Source of the DNA: Tenrec ecaudatus
Lineage: Eukaryota; Chordata; Mammalia; Afrosoricida; Tenrecidae
Assembly: GCF_050624435.1 (NCBI RefSeq)
Contig: NC_134531.1
Span: 253,284,812 to 253,348,811 of the forward strand
DNA length: 64,000 bases
Direction of reading: 5' to 3'
A program made the translations under genes and the position numbers. Below are positions 24,422 through 35,415 of the stretch, piece by piece. How positions within the stretch are numbered: position 1 is the first letter of the stretch; each line of letters begins with the position of its first letter. The notes under the pieces were generated by a model that worked only from the letters and a program-made list of their open reading frames with translations, ran no database searches and had not been told where the DNA came from.

Positions 24422-24859
24422 AACCTCAAAGATTGTGAGCCAAGCCAAAGGCAGTTAATGATGGTTACTTGATAACATCTCATATTTGTCAAAAGGCAGT
24501 CTTTCCTTGTGGCCTGAGTCACCTTAAAGCATGGCCATTGAGTTCCAATCACAAATGCTTCAAGAAAAGAAGGAATTTTCATGATACACATTTGGAATTC
24601 ACGATAAGAAAGTGGAAACAGGAACATTGCTTGATTGAGAAGTGTCAACATCACACTGTAATAAGAGCGCCCATGGGAGGAGCTATGGCCATCTTTGGTA
24701 AATAAAATCTGTCACAGCCTAGGAAACTGAAGAAGACTGCAGAAGGACCATGAGGAGAGAGAGCATCCAGAATGGGAGGGAAGATGTTGGGGACAGAGCG
24801 ACTTATTTTCCCATTATAAACTTTTATTTCCTCCCTTGTACATGTAAGGTGGCTGGCAT
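24422..24859. other. Intergenic DNA between LTR and L1
   Basis: Short frames on both strands only. Nothing recognised. Confidence 0.45.
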
Positions 24860-24872
24860 AAAGTGGTGATTG
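24860..24872 (+). repeat. Left target-site duplication of the 8.4-kb L1
   Basis: 'AAAGTGGTGATTG' here is repeated as 'AAAGTGGTGACTG' at 33264-33276 with one difference. It marks both ends of a single L1 insertion. Confidence 0.75.
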
Positions 24873-26150
24873 GAGGACTTCCGGGAAATGGCGACAGAGT
24901 GACACATACCACAGGGACTCCACAGAATCCAGCCCAGGAGAGTTGCTTAGAGGGAAATTCAACACTGTTGGATCACAGGAGAAGCATGATAAAGATATGT
25001 AGGCACAGACCCACAGGGATTTGAGGGGCTGGGGGCTTTGGGCTTATCTCAGTGGAAGCTGACTGGGGATCGACCTTAGCCCAGCCACTGTATCTGCCGG
25101 GGCCAGGACCATTTGGAGCCCAGCCACTGTATCTGCCTGAGCTAGGAGCATTTGGAGCCAGTGGAAGGCTTGGTCTCAACATAGCCACAGTCCCTCCCCC
25201 CACCCCACCCCGCCTCCCACTCCGCCAACACCTGCCTGCCTCAGGGCAAGGACAGGGCCCTTGCAGATTCACTGGCAGGGATCAGGGTTCAGTTACATTG
25301 TTGCTTCTGTTTACATCTCTGCTCTCTGTTCCCACACAGCCTTGGAAGGCTGTGCAGGGGCTTTTTCACGGCACAGCCAAGGCTAGCTGCCACCCCATCT
25401 GAGCAGGGACTAACCCAAACCCTCGCAGCTCCACGGGCAGGGATCAGGGTTCAGCTACATTGCTGCTTCTGTTTACATCTCTGCTCTCTGTCCCCACCCC
25501 CACCCCCCACTTCTTTAAGGGCTGCTCAGAGGCATCCTTGCGACTTTTCTTGGGGCTCAGCTGCGGTTTGCCACTGGGGCTTGCCGTTCTGACTTGGGGC
25601 AGAGACTAAACCCTTGCAGTCCAACAGACAGGGAGTGAGACAAAGCTACATACTTGCTTTTGTTTCCCTCTCTTCCCTATATCCCTGCATAATCTAAACA
25701 GTCTTACTTTAAATTTTTTCTCCTCCTCTTTGTCTCTTTCCTGTTCTCTCACACACCAAGCTGATCTACAGAACACTCCTTTTTCCCTAGGACATTTACA
25801 CTTGTACCACACCCAGCTACGTGAGCTCCACCCTGCAGACATAGCCCAAGTCTAGGGAAAGACTCGCTTTCCCACCAGGGGATACTCTGCCCAACTTCTC
25901 ACCAAGAAATTCCTGCCACACCTGGGGACATAAGGCAGCTCAGCCAACACTTATCAACATTCCAAGCTGTTGCAGGAATTTCTGCCCAGCCTCTGCAACA
26001 CCAATGCAGGAAACACACCAGCCTTCTGGGGAACTCCCCTGATAGGGAAGTCACAGGAGGATAAAGTGGTAGGTTAATCCCAGAGTAAAATCAGCTGTAG
26101 GCAGTTCGAAGAAGCTTACCTATAAATCTCCCAGAGAGAGCATAGAAAAT
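24873..26150 (+). promoter_or_regulatory. L1 5' UTR / internal promoter region with tandem units
   Basis: GC-rich relative to the window. Three related units start near 25276, 25438 and 25629, spaced 162 and 191 bases apart. Each has a CAGGGA... start, then a GCTACAT and CTTCTGTTT block and a pyrimidine-rich tail ending in CTCTGT-like sequence. A shorter repeat, 'CCAGCCACTGTATCTGCC', occurs near 25081 and again near 25118. L1 promoters of some mammals are built from tandem monomers; whether these units act that way is inference. Confidence 0.55.
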
Positions 26151-26178
26151 GGCAGCTGGTCCCTCTAAAACAACTTAA
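26149..26178 (+). pseudogene. L1 ORF1 vestige (start only)
   Basis: ATG at 26149 (AAAATGG context) opens a short frame that ends within ten codons. Directly after it the sequence is ORF2 endonuclease. The body of ORF1 and the start of ORF2 are therefore missing, which I infer to be an internal deletion near 26165-26185. Confidence 0.4.
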
Positions 26179-26179
26179 T

Positions 26180-29100
26180 GCAAACAGCCATCGGAATGGC
26201 TTAGAAAACAAGCCATCAATTTGATGCCTACAGGAGACACATCTCAAGGCTACAGACAAAAAAATAGGCGGAGAATCAAAGGCTGGAGAAGGACCTACCA
26301 AGAAAACAGCAATACAAAAAAAAAGCAGGGGTTACAATCCTAATCTCGGATAAAATTGACCTCAAAGGGCAAACTAGAAAAAGAGATAAGCAGGGACGCT
26401 ATATAATGCTCAAGGGAATCATAGACAATGAACCACTAAGCTTTGTAAACATATATTCCCCGAATGAGAGACCAGCTGAATACGTCAACCAAACACTCCA
26501 AAAGATTAAAAAAGAAATCACAGATTCAACAATTATAGTGGGTGACTTCAACACACCACTCACTGAGAGATAGATCACAGGGAAAGAAACTCAACAAGGA
26601 GACTAGAGAGCTAAACATCACAATTAGACAATTTGACCTGATAGACATTTACAGAGCTTTTCATCCAAATACAAAAAAAAATTCACATTCTTTTCAAGTC
26701 CCAATGGCACATATTCGAAGATAGACCACATGCTGGGGCATAAGGCAAATCTACATAAATTTAAGCATACTTAAATAATACAGACCCCTCTCTCTGACCA
26801 CTGTGCCATAAGTCTGGAAATCAACAAAAGGACGACAGAGAAAACAAGAGCAAACAATTGGACGATGAACTCTCTGCTGCAAAAGGAGTGTGTACTGGCA
26901 CAGATCAGAGATGAAATTGGGAAATTTCTAGAAACCAATGAAAATGAGCACATGGCATACCAAAACTTATGGGACACAGCAAAGGCAGTCATCAGAGGAA
27001 GGTTCGTAGCAATACATGCACATTTGAGAAAGGAAGAGAGACTCATGAATGATATGCTGGCACAAAAATTACAACTAGAGCAGAGTTAGCAGGGCAATCC
27101 TACAAATAGCAAAAGAAAAGAAATTATAAAAATCAGGGCTGAGATATAGGAGAGGGAAAATAAGAAAACTATGGAAAAAATTATATCGCTAAAAGTTGGT
27201 TCTTTGAAAGGATAAACAGAATTGATAAACCACTGCAAACCTAAAAAGAAAGGAGGGAACAAATTTCAATAGCAAGATAAGGGATGAAAGGGGGGTCATT
27301 ACAACACACCTTAATGAAATCCAAAGGATAGTTACATAGTACTATGAAGTATTGTACTCCAATGAATTTAACAATTTGGAAGACTTGGACAAATTTTTGG
27401 AAAAAGAATCCCTCCCTAGACTAACCTCGGTGGACATCAAGAATCTCAACAGACCCATAGCAATAGAAGAAATAGAAAAGGTTATCAAGGGATTACCAAC
27501 AAAAAAAATCCCTTGGACCAGATGGATACACTGGAGAATTCTACCAAGCATTCAGGGAAGAACTAATACCAATCCTACACAAACTTTTCCAGAACATAGA
27601 AAAAGATGGCAAACTCCCGAACTCCTTTCTATGAAGCTAGTATAACTCTGATACCCAAACTGGACAAGGATCCCACAAGAATTGAGAACTACAGACCAAT
27701 ATCCCTCATGACCATTGATATAAAAATCCTTAACAAAATACTAGCCTACAGGATACAAAAGTATATAAAACAAATAATTCACAATGACCAAGTGGGGTTC
27801 ATACCAGGGATGCACAGGATGGTTCAACATACAAAAACCATTAGTATTATTCATTACATTGACATGAAAAACTATAAGAACAACATGATAATATCAATAG
27901 ATGCAGATAAAGCATTCGACAACATCCAACACCAAGTCCTGTTTAAGACACTTGAGAAGATGGGAATGGAAGGAAAGTTTCTCAAGACAATACAAGCTAT
28001 ATATGAAAAACCTACAGCCGACGCGGTAGTCAAAGGAGAAAAGACTAAACAAACCCACTGAAAAAGGGGACCAGACAAGGATGCCCCTTGTCCCCACTGC
28101 TATTTAATATCGTGCTGCAGGTTTTAGCTAACAGCATAAAGCAAAGAAGAGACATCAAAGGTATTTGTCTGGGGAAGGAAGAGGTGAAATTATCGTTATT
28201 TGCAGATGATATGATTTTATATATGGAAAATCCCAAAAGTTCCACACGGGGAGTACTGGAAGCAATAGAGGAATTTGGCAGAGTGGCAGGATACAAAATC
28301 AACAAACAGAAGTCCATCAGACTGTTATACACATCGGATAAGACCACAGAAGAGGAGATCAAAATGGTGGTACCCTTCACAAGAGCCAAATACAAATTGA
28401 AATATCTAGGGAAATACCTGACTAAAAAAAACAAAAGATCTATATGCGGAAAACTACAGAACACTATTACAAGAAACCAAGAGCGACCTCAACAAATGGA
28501 AGAATATTCCATGCTCATGAATTGGAAGACACAATATAGTTAAGATGTCAGTTCTGCCGAAACACTATATAAGTTTAATGCCATCCTGATACAATTTCCC
28601 TCATCTTTCTTCAAAGATATGGAAAAACTGATTACCAACTTCATATGGAGAGGGAAGAACCCAGAAATTGCAGAGAACTCAAGATGAAGGACACTGGGGG
28701 AGGGCTTCCTTTACATGACTTTAGCTCATACTATACAGCCACAGCTGTCAAAACTGCATGGTATTGGTACAATAACAGATACTCAGACCAGTGGAAAAGA
28801 ACTGAAAACCCAGAAATAAAGTCATCAGCATAAAGACAACTGATCTTTGATAAGGGGCCCAAAAATATCCAATGGGAAACAGATACCCTCTTTAACAAAT
28901 GGTGCTAGAAAAAAATGGATATTTACCTGCAGAAAATGAAGCAAGACCCTTATCTCACTCCAGGCACAAGAATAAACTCAAGGTGGATCACAGACCTTGA
29001 AGTTAAACCCCAAACTATTGGGCCATCAGTGTGGGAATTGGCACCAACTTGAGAACTTTGGCACAGGGAATACACAAGCTATCAGAAATAGGGACGGACA

Positions 29101-29815
29101 CAAACACAGAGGAGGCACAAATTGACAAATGGTATATACTGAAGATAAAACACTTGTGTACATCGAAAGAATTCACCAAGAAGAATAAGAGAGACCAAGG
29201 ACTGGGAAAAAAATCTTTAGCAATGACACATCAGACAAAAGCCTATTACTGAAATCTACAATACGCTGCTAGCTTTCAAAAAGTATAAAACTAATTTCCC
29301 ACTTGAGAGGTGAACATTGGACTTGAACAGAAATTTCAAAGGGACAGAAATCCGAATGGCCAACAAACATGAGAAAATGTAACCGATCTTTAGCCATAAG
29401 AGAAATTCAAATTAAAACAACAATGAGATACCACCTGACACCCTCAAAGTTAGCACAATTCAATAAAACAGAAAGCAACAAGTGTTGGAGGGGCTGTGGG
29501 GAGACAGGAACATTCATCCACTGCTGGTGGGCCTGTAAGTATGTACAGCTACTATGGAAATCAATCTGGCGACATCTAAAACAGATGGAAATAGAGTTAC
29601 CATATGACCCAGCAATCCCCCTACTGGGCATATACCCAGAAGAGGCAAGAAACAAACCAAGGCCAGACATCTGTGCTCCAATGTTCATTGCGGCACAGTT
29701 CATAGTTGCAAGGAGTTGGACACAACCCAAATTTCCATCTACTGATGATTGGATTAAAAAACTGTGTTGTATACATACAATGGAGTACTATATATCTGTC
29801 GCAGAAAAGCAGTGA
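26180..29815 (+). pseudogene. L1 ORF2 pseudogene (endonuclease and reverse transcriptase)
   Basis: ORF2 encodes the endonuclease and reverse transcriptase that nick the target and copy L1 RNA. Recognisable parts in order: endonuclease 'CLQETHL' near 26226; endonuclease end 'IDHMLGHK' near 26720; linker 'YQNLWDTAKAVIRGRF' near 26960-27010; reverse transcriptase '[19 protein letters not shown]' near 27690-27745; palm aspartate block '[11 protein letters not shown]' near 27900-27935; catalytic '[10 protein letters not shown]' near 28197-28226; and the C-terminal zinc-like motif CX3CX7HX4C near 29483-29540. The endonuclease N-terminus is missing. There are stops and shifts, including one at about 28061 between the palm motifs. 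The longest open pieces are 151, 151 and 148 codons. Confidence 0.8.
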
Positions 29816-31364
29816 TGAACATAAGAAGCACACAGTGGCATGGGAAGAACTAGAGGAAATCATGCTAAGCAAAGTAAGTCAGGCACAGAAGGACAGGTAC
29901 AACATGAGTCCGCTAAGGTAAGTATTAAAAAAAATGCAAAAGGAACATAGGGGAAAAGCTACTGTATACAAACATTCTTGGGGTGAGGACTGTGTAGAAT
30001 GGCAGAGACCAGATCAAATCCAGGTATACACATGGTAGACAACTGGGGAGGAGGTGGGGAAAGGAAAAAAAGAAAGGATGAATATAAGGAAGAAATGGGG
30101 GGGGCATGGGGTGCTAACCCACCCAAGGGGACAGTGTTGTTTGTATCTCCACAGGGAAGGAGGGACCAGACTTCAGCCCAGTGCCTCAAGGTGTGAATGC
30201 AACATTCCGGTGTGGAGTAGGGAACCAGTGGAAACGTCTGGGAGGCTGGCCCAAGTACCAAATATTAAGTGGATGCCTGCCCTCCCCCCAAGAAGTGCTT
30301 GTTTCAAAGGACGACCTTGATTCTGCAGCTCGGGAAGAGGGACATGTCTGATCAGAGCACACGGGAGCAGATGAAGTGGGAGGAGGAGAGAGTGGAGCAC
30401 AGCCTGGCCCACCAGGCCGCGAGGATGATGTTCCTGATTGGAGCAGCCAGTACACAGAGAGGACAACATGACTGGCCCCACAATGAGACAAGATGCCCTC
30501 ACTGACCCATGGTGCTACAGGGGACAGCACCGGAGACACAGTGCGGGAATTGCACCTGACCTGATCCCACCACACCCAGGCAAAGCACTGGGGGAGTGCA
30601 GTGGAACAGCAAGGGAATGGAGCAGCAATGTCCCCAGGGAATGCTGAAGGTGGACTTTGGGGCCAGGGTGTGGTGCCCCAACAGACTGGACTGGAGAACA
30701 CACCTAAAGACCAACAATCAATCCTAGAACTAACTACAAGGTTTTCTTTCTTAGTGTCTTTTGTTCTTTGTCAGTGGTTTGTTGTTGTTGTTTTGTTGTA
30801 TATTGTTATTTTGTTTTCCTCTGTCTTGTTTCTGTGCATGTTATTACCTCCACAGGTCTGCCCAAATAAGATAGGTTGGATAAACTATCTGGAGGGAAAA
30901 CAACGGAACTGACAGTTCTGGGGGGACTTAGGATAGGGGGAGGTCAAGGGTAAGGAAGTGGTGTTAACAAACCCAGGGACAAGGGAACAACAAGGGATCA
31001 AAATTGGTGGTGAGGTGGGAGTGGCAGACCTGGTAGGGAATGATCAAGGGTAATGTAACGAAGAGGTATAGCTGTAACCCAGGTGGGGACAGAGCATGAT
31101 AGTGTGGCAGGAGGAAAGTCAAGGGGAATAAAGGAAAGAGCTAGCAGGCAAAGGGTATTTATAGAGGTCTAGACAAAGACATGTATATATGCAAATATAT
31201 ATATGAGGATGAGGAAATAGATATATGTGTCTATATTTATAGGTTTAGTATTAAGGTGGCAGAAGGACCTTGGGCCTCTACACAAGCACTCCTTCAATGC
31301 ATGAATACTTTCTTCTATTAAATTGGCATTCTATGATGCTCACTCTCCCGACAAAACCGCTGAA
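29816..31364 (+). other. L1 3' UTR, first part
   Basis: Follows the ORF2 stop. It contains a GC-richer section (30050-30700) whose overlapping open frames on both strands, up to 171 codons on -, show no protein family features. A T/G-rich patch near 30770-30830 and TATATG repeats near 31180-31240 follow. Confidence 0.5.
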
Positions 31365-31815
31365 GCCAAACCGGGTGAACAAGTAAATGTGGTGAAGAAA
31401 ATTGATGGTGCCCAGCTATCAAAAGAAATAGCGTCTGGGATCTTAAAGGCTTGAAGGTAAACAAGCGTCCATCTAGCTCAGAAGCAGCAAAGCCCACATG
31501 GAAGAACACACCAGCCTGTGTGATCACGTGGTTCCAAAGGAATCAGTTATCGGGCATCAAAGAACAAAAAATCATATCATTGGGTGCATACCTCCATGAT
31601 ACGATCACCGAGGACAAATGGGTGCATAAGCAAATGTGGCGAAGAAAGCTGATGGTGCCAGGTTATCAAAAGGGATAATGTCTGGGGTCTTAAAGGATTG
31701 AAGGTGAACAAGTGGCGATCTAGCTCAGAAGAAATAAAGCCCACATGGAAGAAGCACACCAGCCGGTGCGATCACCAGGTGTCGAAGGAATCGGGTATAA
31801 GGCATCATCAAAAAA
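31365..31815 (+). repeat. Tandemly duplicated L1 3' UTR module A (two copies)
   Basis: The block with GATGGTGCC, TATCAAAAG, TCTGGG(A/G)TCTTAAAGG, GATCTAGCTCAGAAG and CCCACATGGAAGAA occurs at about 31395-31600 and again at about 31640-31815. The related L1 end near 52890-53060 carries it once. Confidence 0.7.
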
Positions 31816-31830
31816 AATTTTTTTTACCAT

Positions 31831-33105
31831 AGTGAATGAAGGGGGAAGTGCAGAGTGGAGACCCAAAGCCCATTTGTTGGCCACTGGAGATCCCCTCACA
31901 GAGGGTTCTAGGGAAGGAGATGAGTCAATCAGTGTGTGATATAGCACCGATGAAGAATACAGCTTTCCTCCAGTTCCTAAATGCTTCCTCCCCCAACTAC
32001 AATGATCCAAATTCTACCATGCAAGTCTGGATAGAACAGAGATGTACACTGGTGCAGATAGGAGCTGAAAGCACAGGGAATACATGGCGGATGATATCTT
32101 CAGGACCAGGGGTGTGAGGGGTGATACGGGGAGGGTAGAGGGTGAGTGGGCTGGAAAGAGGGGACCAATTACAAGGATCTACATATGACTTCGTCCCTTG
32201 GGGGGGGGGGCGGGGACAGACAACAGAAAAGGGGGTGAAGGCAGACGCCGGACAGGGAAAGATATGACAAAATAATAATTTATAAATTATCAAGGGTTCA
32301 CAAGGGAGGGGGCAGCGGGGAGGGAAGGGAAAAAAGAGGACTTGATGCAAAGGGCTTAAGTGGAGAGCAAATGCTTTGAAAATGATGAGGGTAAGGAATG
32401 TACAGAAGTGCTTTATACAATTGATGTTATGTATGGATTGTGATAAGAGTTGTATGTGTTATTAAATGAAGGGGGAAATGCAGAGTGGAGACCCAAGGCC
32501 CAAGTGTCGGCCAATGGAGATCCCCTCATAGAGGGGTTTAGGAGAGGAGATGGGTTAATTAGGGTGTGAGGTAGTATCGATGAAGAACACAGCTTTCCCC
32601 CAGATCCTGGATGCTTTCTCCCCCCAACAAACATGATCCGAATTCTACCTTGCAGGGCTGGATAGGACAGAGGCTGTACACTGGTACATATGAGGGTTGG
32701 AGGTACAGGGAATCCAGGGTGGATGATACCTTCAGGACCAAGGGTGTGAGGGACGATGCTGGGAGAGTGGAGGGTGAGTGGGTTGGAAAGGGGGAACTGA
32801 TTACAAGGATCCACATGTGACCTCTTCCCTGGGAGAGGGACAGCAGAGAAGGGGGGAAGGGAGACTCCAGATAGGGCAAGATATGACAAAATAACAATGT
32901 ATAACTTACCAAGGGCACATGAGGGAGGGGGGAATGGGGAGGGAGGGGGGGGGAAAAAGAGGACCTGATGCAAGGGGCTTAAGTGGAGAGCAAATGCCTT
33001 GAGAATGATTGGGGCAGGGAATGTATGGATGTGCTTTATACAATTGATGTATGTATATGTATGGATTGTGGTAAGAGTTGTTTGAGTCCCTAATAAAATG
33101 TAAAA
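31831..33105 (+). repeat. Tandemly duplicated L1 3' UTR module B (two copies, about 630 bp each)
   Basis: Copy one is 31831-32460 and copy two 32467-33105. Both begin GAAGGGGGAA(G/A)TGCAGAGTGG and share GAGATCCCCTCA, GTGAGTGGG(C/T)TGGAAAG, a G-rich tract and the 3' terminal block with GATGTATG and GGATTGTG. Each copy is a full L1 3' terminus. The L1 end at 53075-53745 has only one. Confidence 0.8.
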
Positions 33106-33263
33106 GAAGAAAAGAGAAAAAAAATGATTAGGGCAAAGACTGTACAGATGTGCTTTATACAATTGATGTATGTATATGTATGAACTGTGAAAAGAATTGT
33201 ATCAGCCCCAATAAATTGTTAAAAAAAAAAGAGTTGTATGTGTTCCTAATAAATGTTTTTTAA
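33106..33263 (+). repeat. Extra partial L1 3' tails
   Basis: After copy two of module B, the last part of the terminus recurs at 33126-33229 (ending CCCCAATAAATTG and A10) and again, shorter, at 33230-33260 (GAGTTGTATG to AATAAATG). The element therefore ends in four successive termini counting the two modules B. Confidence 0.7.
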
Positions 33264-33276
33264 AAAGTGGTGACTG
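33264..33276 (+). repeat. Right target-site duplication of the 8.4-kb L1
   Basis: 'AAAGTGGTGACTG', the partner of 24860-24872. Confidence 0.75.
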
Positions 33277-33589
33277 AAGTCTTCAATGTCTGAGCTCCTC
33301 AGATGTTCACATATGCCCATCCCTCCAATAAGTCAATTCTTGATCTAAGTCATGACAGACTCTAAAAATGTCACCGTCACCATCAGCATCACCATAGTTA
33401 CTTGGATATTCACTATCTGTCTGTCCTGTGCAAAATTGAACATAATTATGGCCGCATTTAACTCTCTGCGTGTCTTATGAGAAAGGGATGCTAATCATCC
33501 ACATGTTGCAAGTATGAAGTTGAATCAGTTGCTCATTACATGGTAGCATGCTTCATCTGTTAGTGCAGGGTCAAGCAATGTTTCCAGCT
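33277..33589. other. Intergenic DNA, nothing recognised
   Basis: No gene or repeat recognised. Confidence 0.5.
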
Positions 33590-33640
33590 GTTTCTCACAG
33601 CTTCACTGTGAGTCAGAATTGACTAGCTGGCACCTAACAA
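33590..33640 (+). mobile_element. RTE-type or SINE 3' tail
   Basis: 'GTGAGTCAGAATTGACTAGC' followed by TGGCACCTAACAACACC, the shared 3' tail of RTE copies in this window. Confidence 0.5.
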
Positions 33641-34173
33641 CACCTGTGTGATCTGCTCTGAACTCCAGGTGTACTGTAATACACGCACTCGGAACTCTTG
33701 CAGGAGAAATCACAAAAGATTATGCAAGGGTTGCACACAATTCCCTAGTTTAGTCCACACAGCAGAGAAGAGTTTGCTTTCCCCAATTAACTTCCAAGAT
33801 TCAAAAACTGAGACAAGATTTTTTAAAGAAAGAAATGTTTCCTTCTCTTGGCAAAGTTGAGAAATTGGGCAACATTTGGTGGTTTTATGCCAGCTGAATC
33901 TTTGACTCTGTAACCTTGCACTGCAAAATCGTGCCTCTCATCATACTTAGTTGTTTTAGAAATTATTGTCAATTAAAAAACTGGGTTGTACATATAAGTT
34001 ATAAGATATGATATGAGTAATAAGTTACTGTCTCAGCTCACCTTTTAAAGTGAGAATATTAAAAAGAAGATAAATGACCAGCAAGGTCGAGAAGGAACAC
34101 TTCATTTATTCATTTGCAATCAGTTTTACCTTGAACTATGGATAAATAAAATAATTAAATAACAAGCAAAATA
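33641..34173. other. Intergenic DNA, nothing recognised
   Basis: A 70-codon + frame at 33648-33860 has no family features. Confidence 0.45.
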
Positions 34174-34370
34174 CAGGCATACCATGGAGATATTGTGGGT
34201 TTGGTTCCAGACCATGGCAAACAAAGAAAATATCAAGAGAAAGTGGGTCTCCAAGTTGTTTGGGTTCATGGGGCATATCAAAGTTGGTTTACCCTACATT
34301 TTAGTCAGTTGAATAGAATTATTTAAGTGTTTCAGAGATTGTGAGATTATCAAAACAAGATGCAAACACA
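34174..34370 (+). mobile_element. Tc1/mariner-type (Tigger-like) DNA transposon fragment
   Basis: Begins 'CAGGCATACCATGGAGATAT' then TGTGGGTTTGGTTCCAGACCA, the start of a known mammalian pogo/Tigger-like short element, and decays downstream through GTTTACCCTACATTTTAGTC. No transposase is encoded. Confidence 0.55.
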
Positions 34371-35216
34371 CGAAGGGAATACATGTTGTGGGGGAAATGG
34401 ATTTGATTGACAAAGGGTAGACTGAGTCCTATTTTTGTTCTTTCTTTTTTTAAAGTTACTTCAGTTTTACTGGGACCTTAGTAGGCTATAGTTAAACAGT
34501 CATCCGTACAAAATCTTTTCATTAATTATGTTCATGTTATTATACTTATTTTCAATGTCTTTAATCACTTTATATTATTCCAATTGCATGTTTTTTTATT
34601 TTGATAGTGAAAATTTATCAACCCCAGGGAATAAGAAGATGAAAATCTGTTTAGTCCTGTTTAATGTATTCACAGGAAACATAATCCCCCTTGGTGTAGG
34701 GAGGAAAGCCAAATGATAATCTGAGAACATGTATTATCACAATGTTCATGATATTTGCCATGAATCAACTCCACCTGCTGTGTGATAATTTGGGGTTAAA
34801 ATGATATTCAATGCTGATATGACTTACAAACACAAATCCTTTTAGAAGAGGAAGAGAAAAGAATATGTGTGAAATTAGTGAAAGCAGATATAGTTCCGAA
34901 TATTTCATGTAAGAGGAAAGTGTAGCGAAACCTCTTTTCTGAATTTAACATGACTTCATACAGAGGCGTGTATCTGTGTGGAACTAGTGCTTCATTGAAT
35001 CAGAGTGTGAACTGTGGTAGTGGGAAGATCACCTTCTGGCTGTCACCAGGAGGGGCACATGGGATGTATAATCACTGGAGCCAAACTCACTGGTGTGTTG
35101 TCTATATTTAAAAAAAAAAAGAAACAAAGAAGAGATCTGGATAATTTTACATGTTATAGCAAATCAGGAACATATAAGCTCAATTAGCTACCTTACTTCC
35201 ACACTGAGAGACATGT
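34371..35216. other. Intergenic DNA, nothing recognised
   Basis: AT-rich with a T-run near 34440. A 62-codon frame at 34528-34716 looks like chance. Confidence 0.5.
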
Positions 35217-35415
35217 TGTTGCTCTTGTTAAACACCATCAAGTCAGTTCTGACTCATAGCAGCCCTTTGGACAACAGAAACACCGCGCCGACCTCACAAG
35301 AATTGTTGTGTTTGAGTTCATTGTCACAGCCACTGGGTCCATCTATTTCGTTTCAGGTCTTCCTCTTTTTGCCTGACCATCTACTTGACTGACCTTGCTG
35401 TCCTTTCCCAAGGGC
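35217..35415 (-). mobile_element. RTE 3' end, minus strand
   Basis: The + strand reads 'TGTTGTTGCTCTTGTTAAAC' then CATCAAGTCAGTTCTGACTC and the reverse complement of the last coding block. It is the same order as at 19545 and 48718. Confidence 0.65.

Larger units (their letters stand above)
24873..33263 (+). mobile_element. L1 retrotransposon, about 8.4 kb, internally deleted and inactive
   Basis: One insertion on +, bounded by a 13-bp target-site duplication. It starts with a GC-rich 5' UTR near 'GAGGACTTCCGGGAAATGGC' and ends in an A-rich tail. It holds, in order: a repeated 5' UTR, only a vestige of ORF1, a broken ORF2 and a 3' UTR of about 3.4 kb. ORF2 ends at 29815, and the 3' region contains two pairs of tandemly duplicated modules plus two extra partial tails. 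Frames are broken, so the element cannot move by itself. Low divergence between the flanking repeats suggests a fairly recent insertion. Confidence 0.8.

Noticed and set aside
30186-30701. 171-codon minus frame in the L1 3' UTR
   Set aside because: It lies inside a defined L1 insertion, in a GC-richer stretch open in several frames on both strands, with no protein motif. A chance frame is most likely.
32413-33162. 249-codon minus frame
   Set aside because: It is antisense to the duplicated L1 3' module B, and low-complexity Pro/Ser/Leu content comes from the G-rich sense strand. Not a gene.
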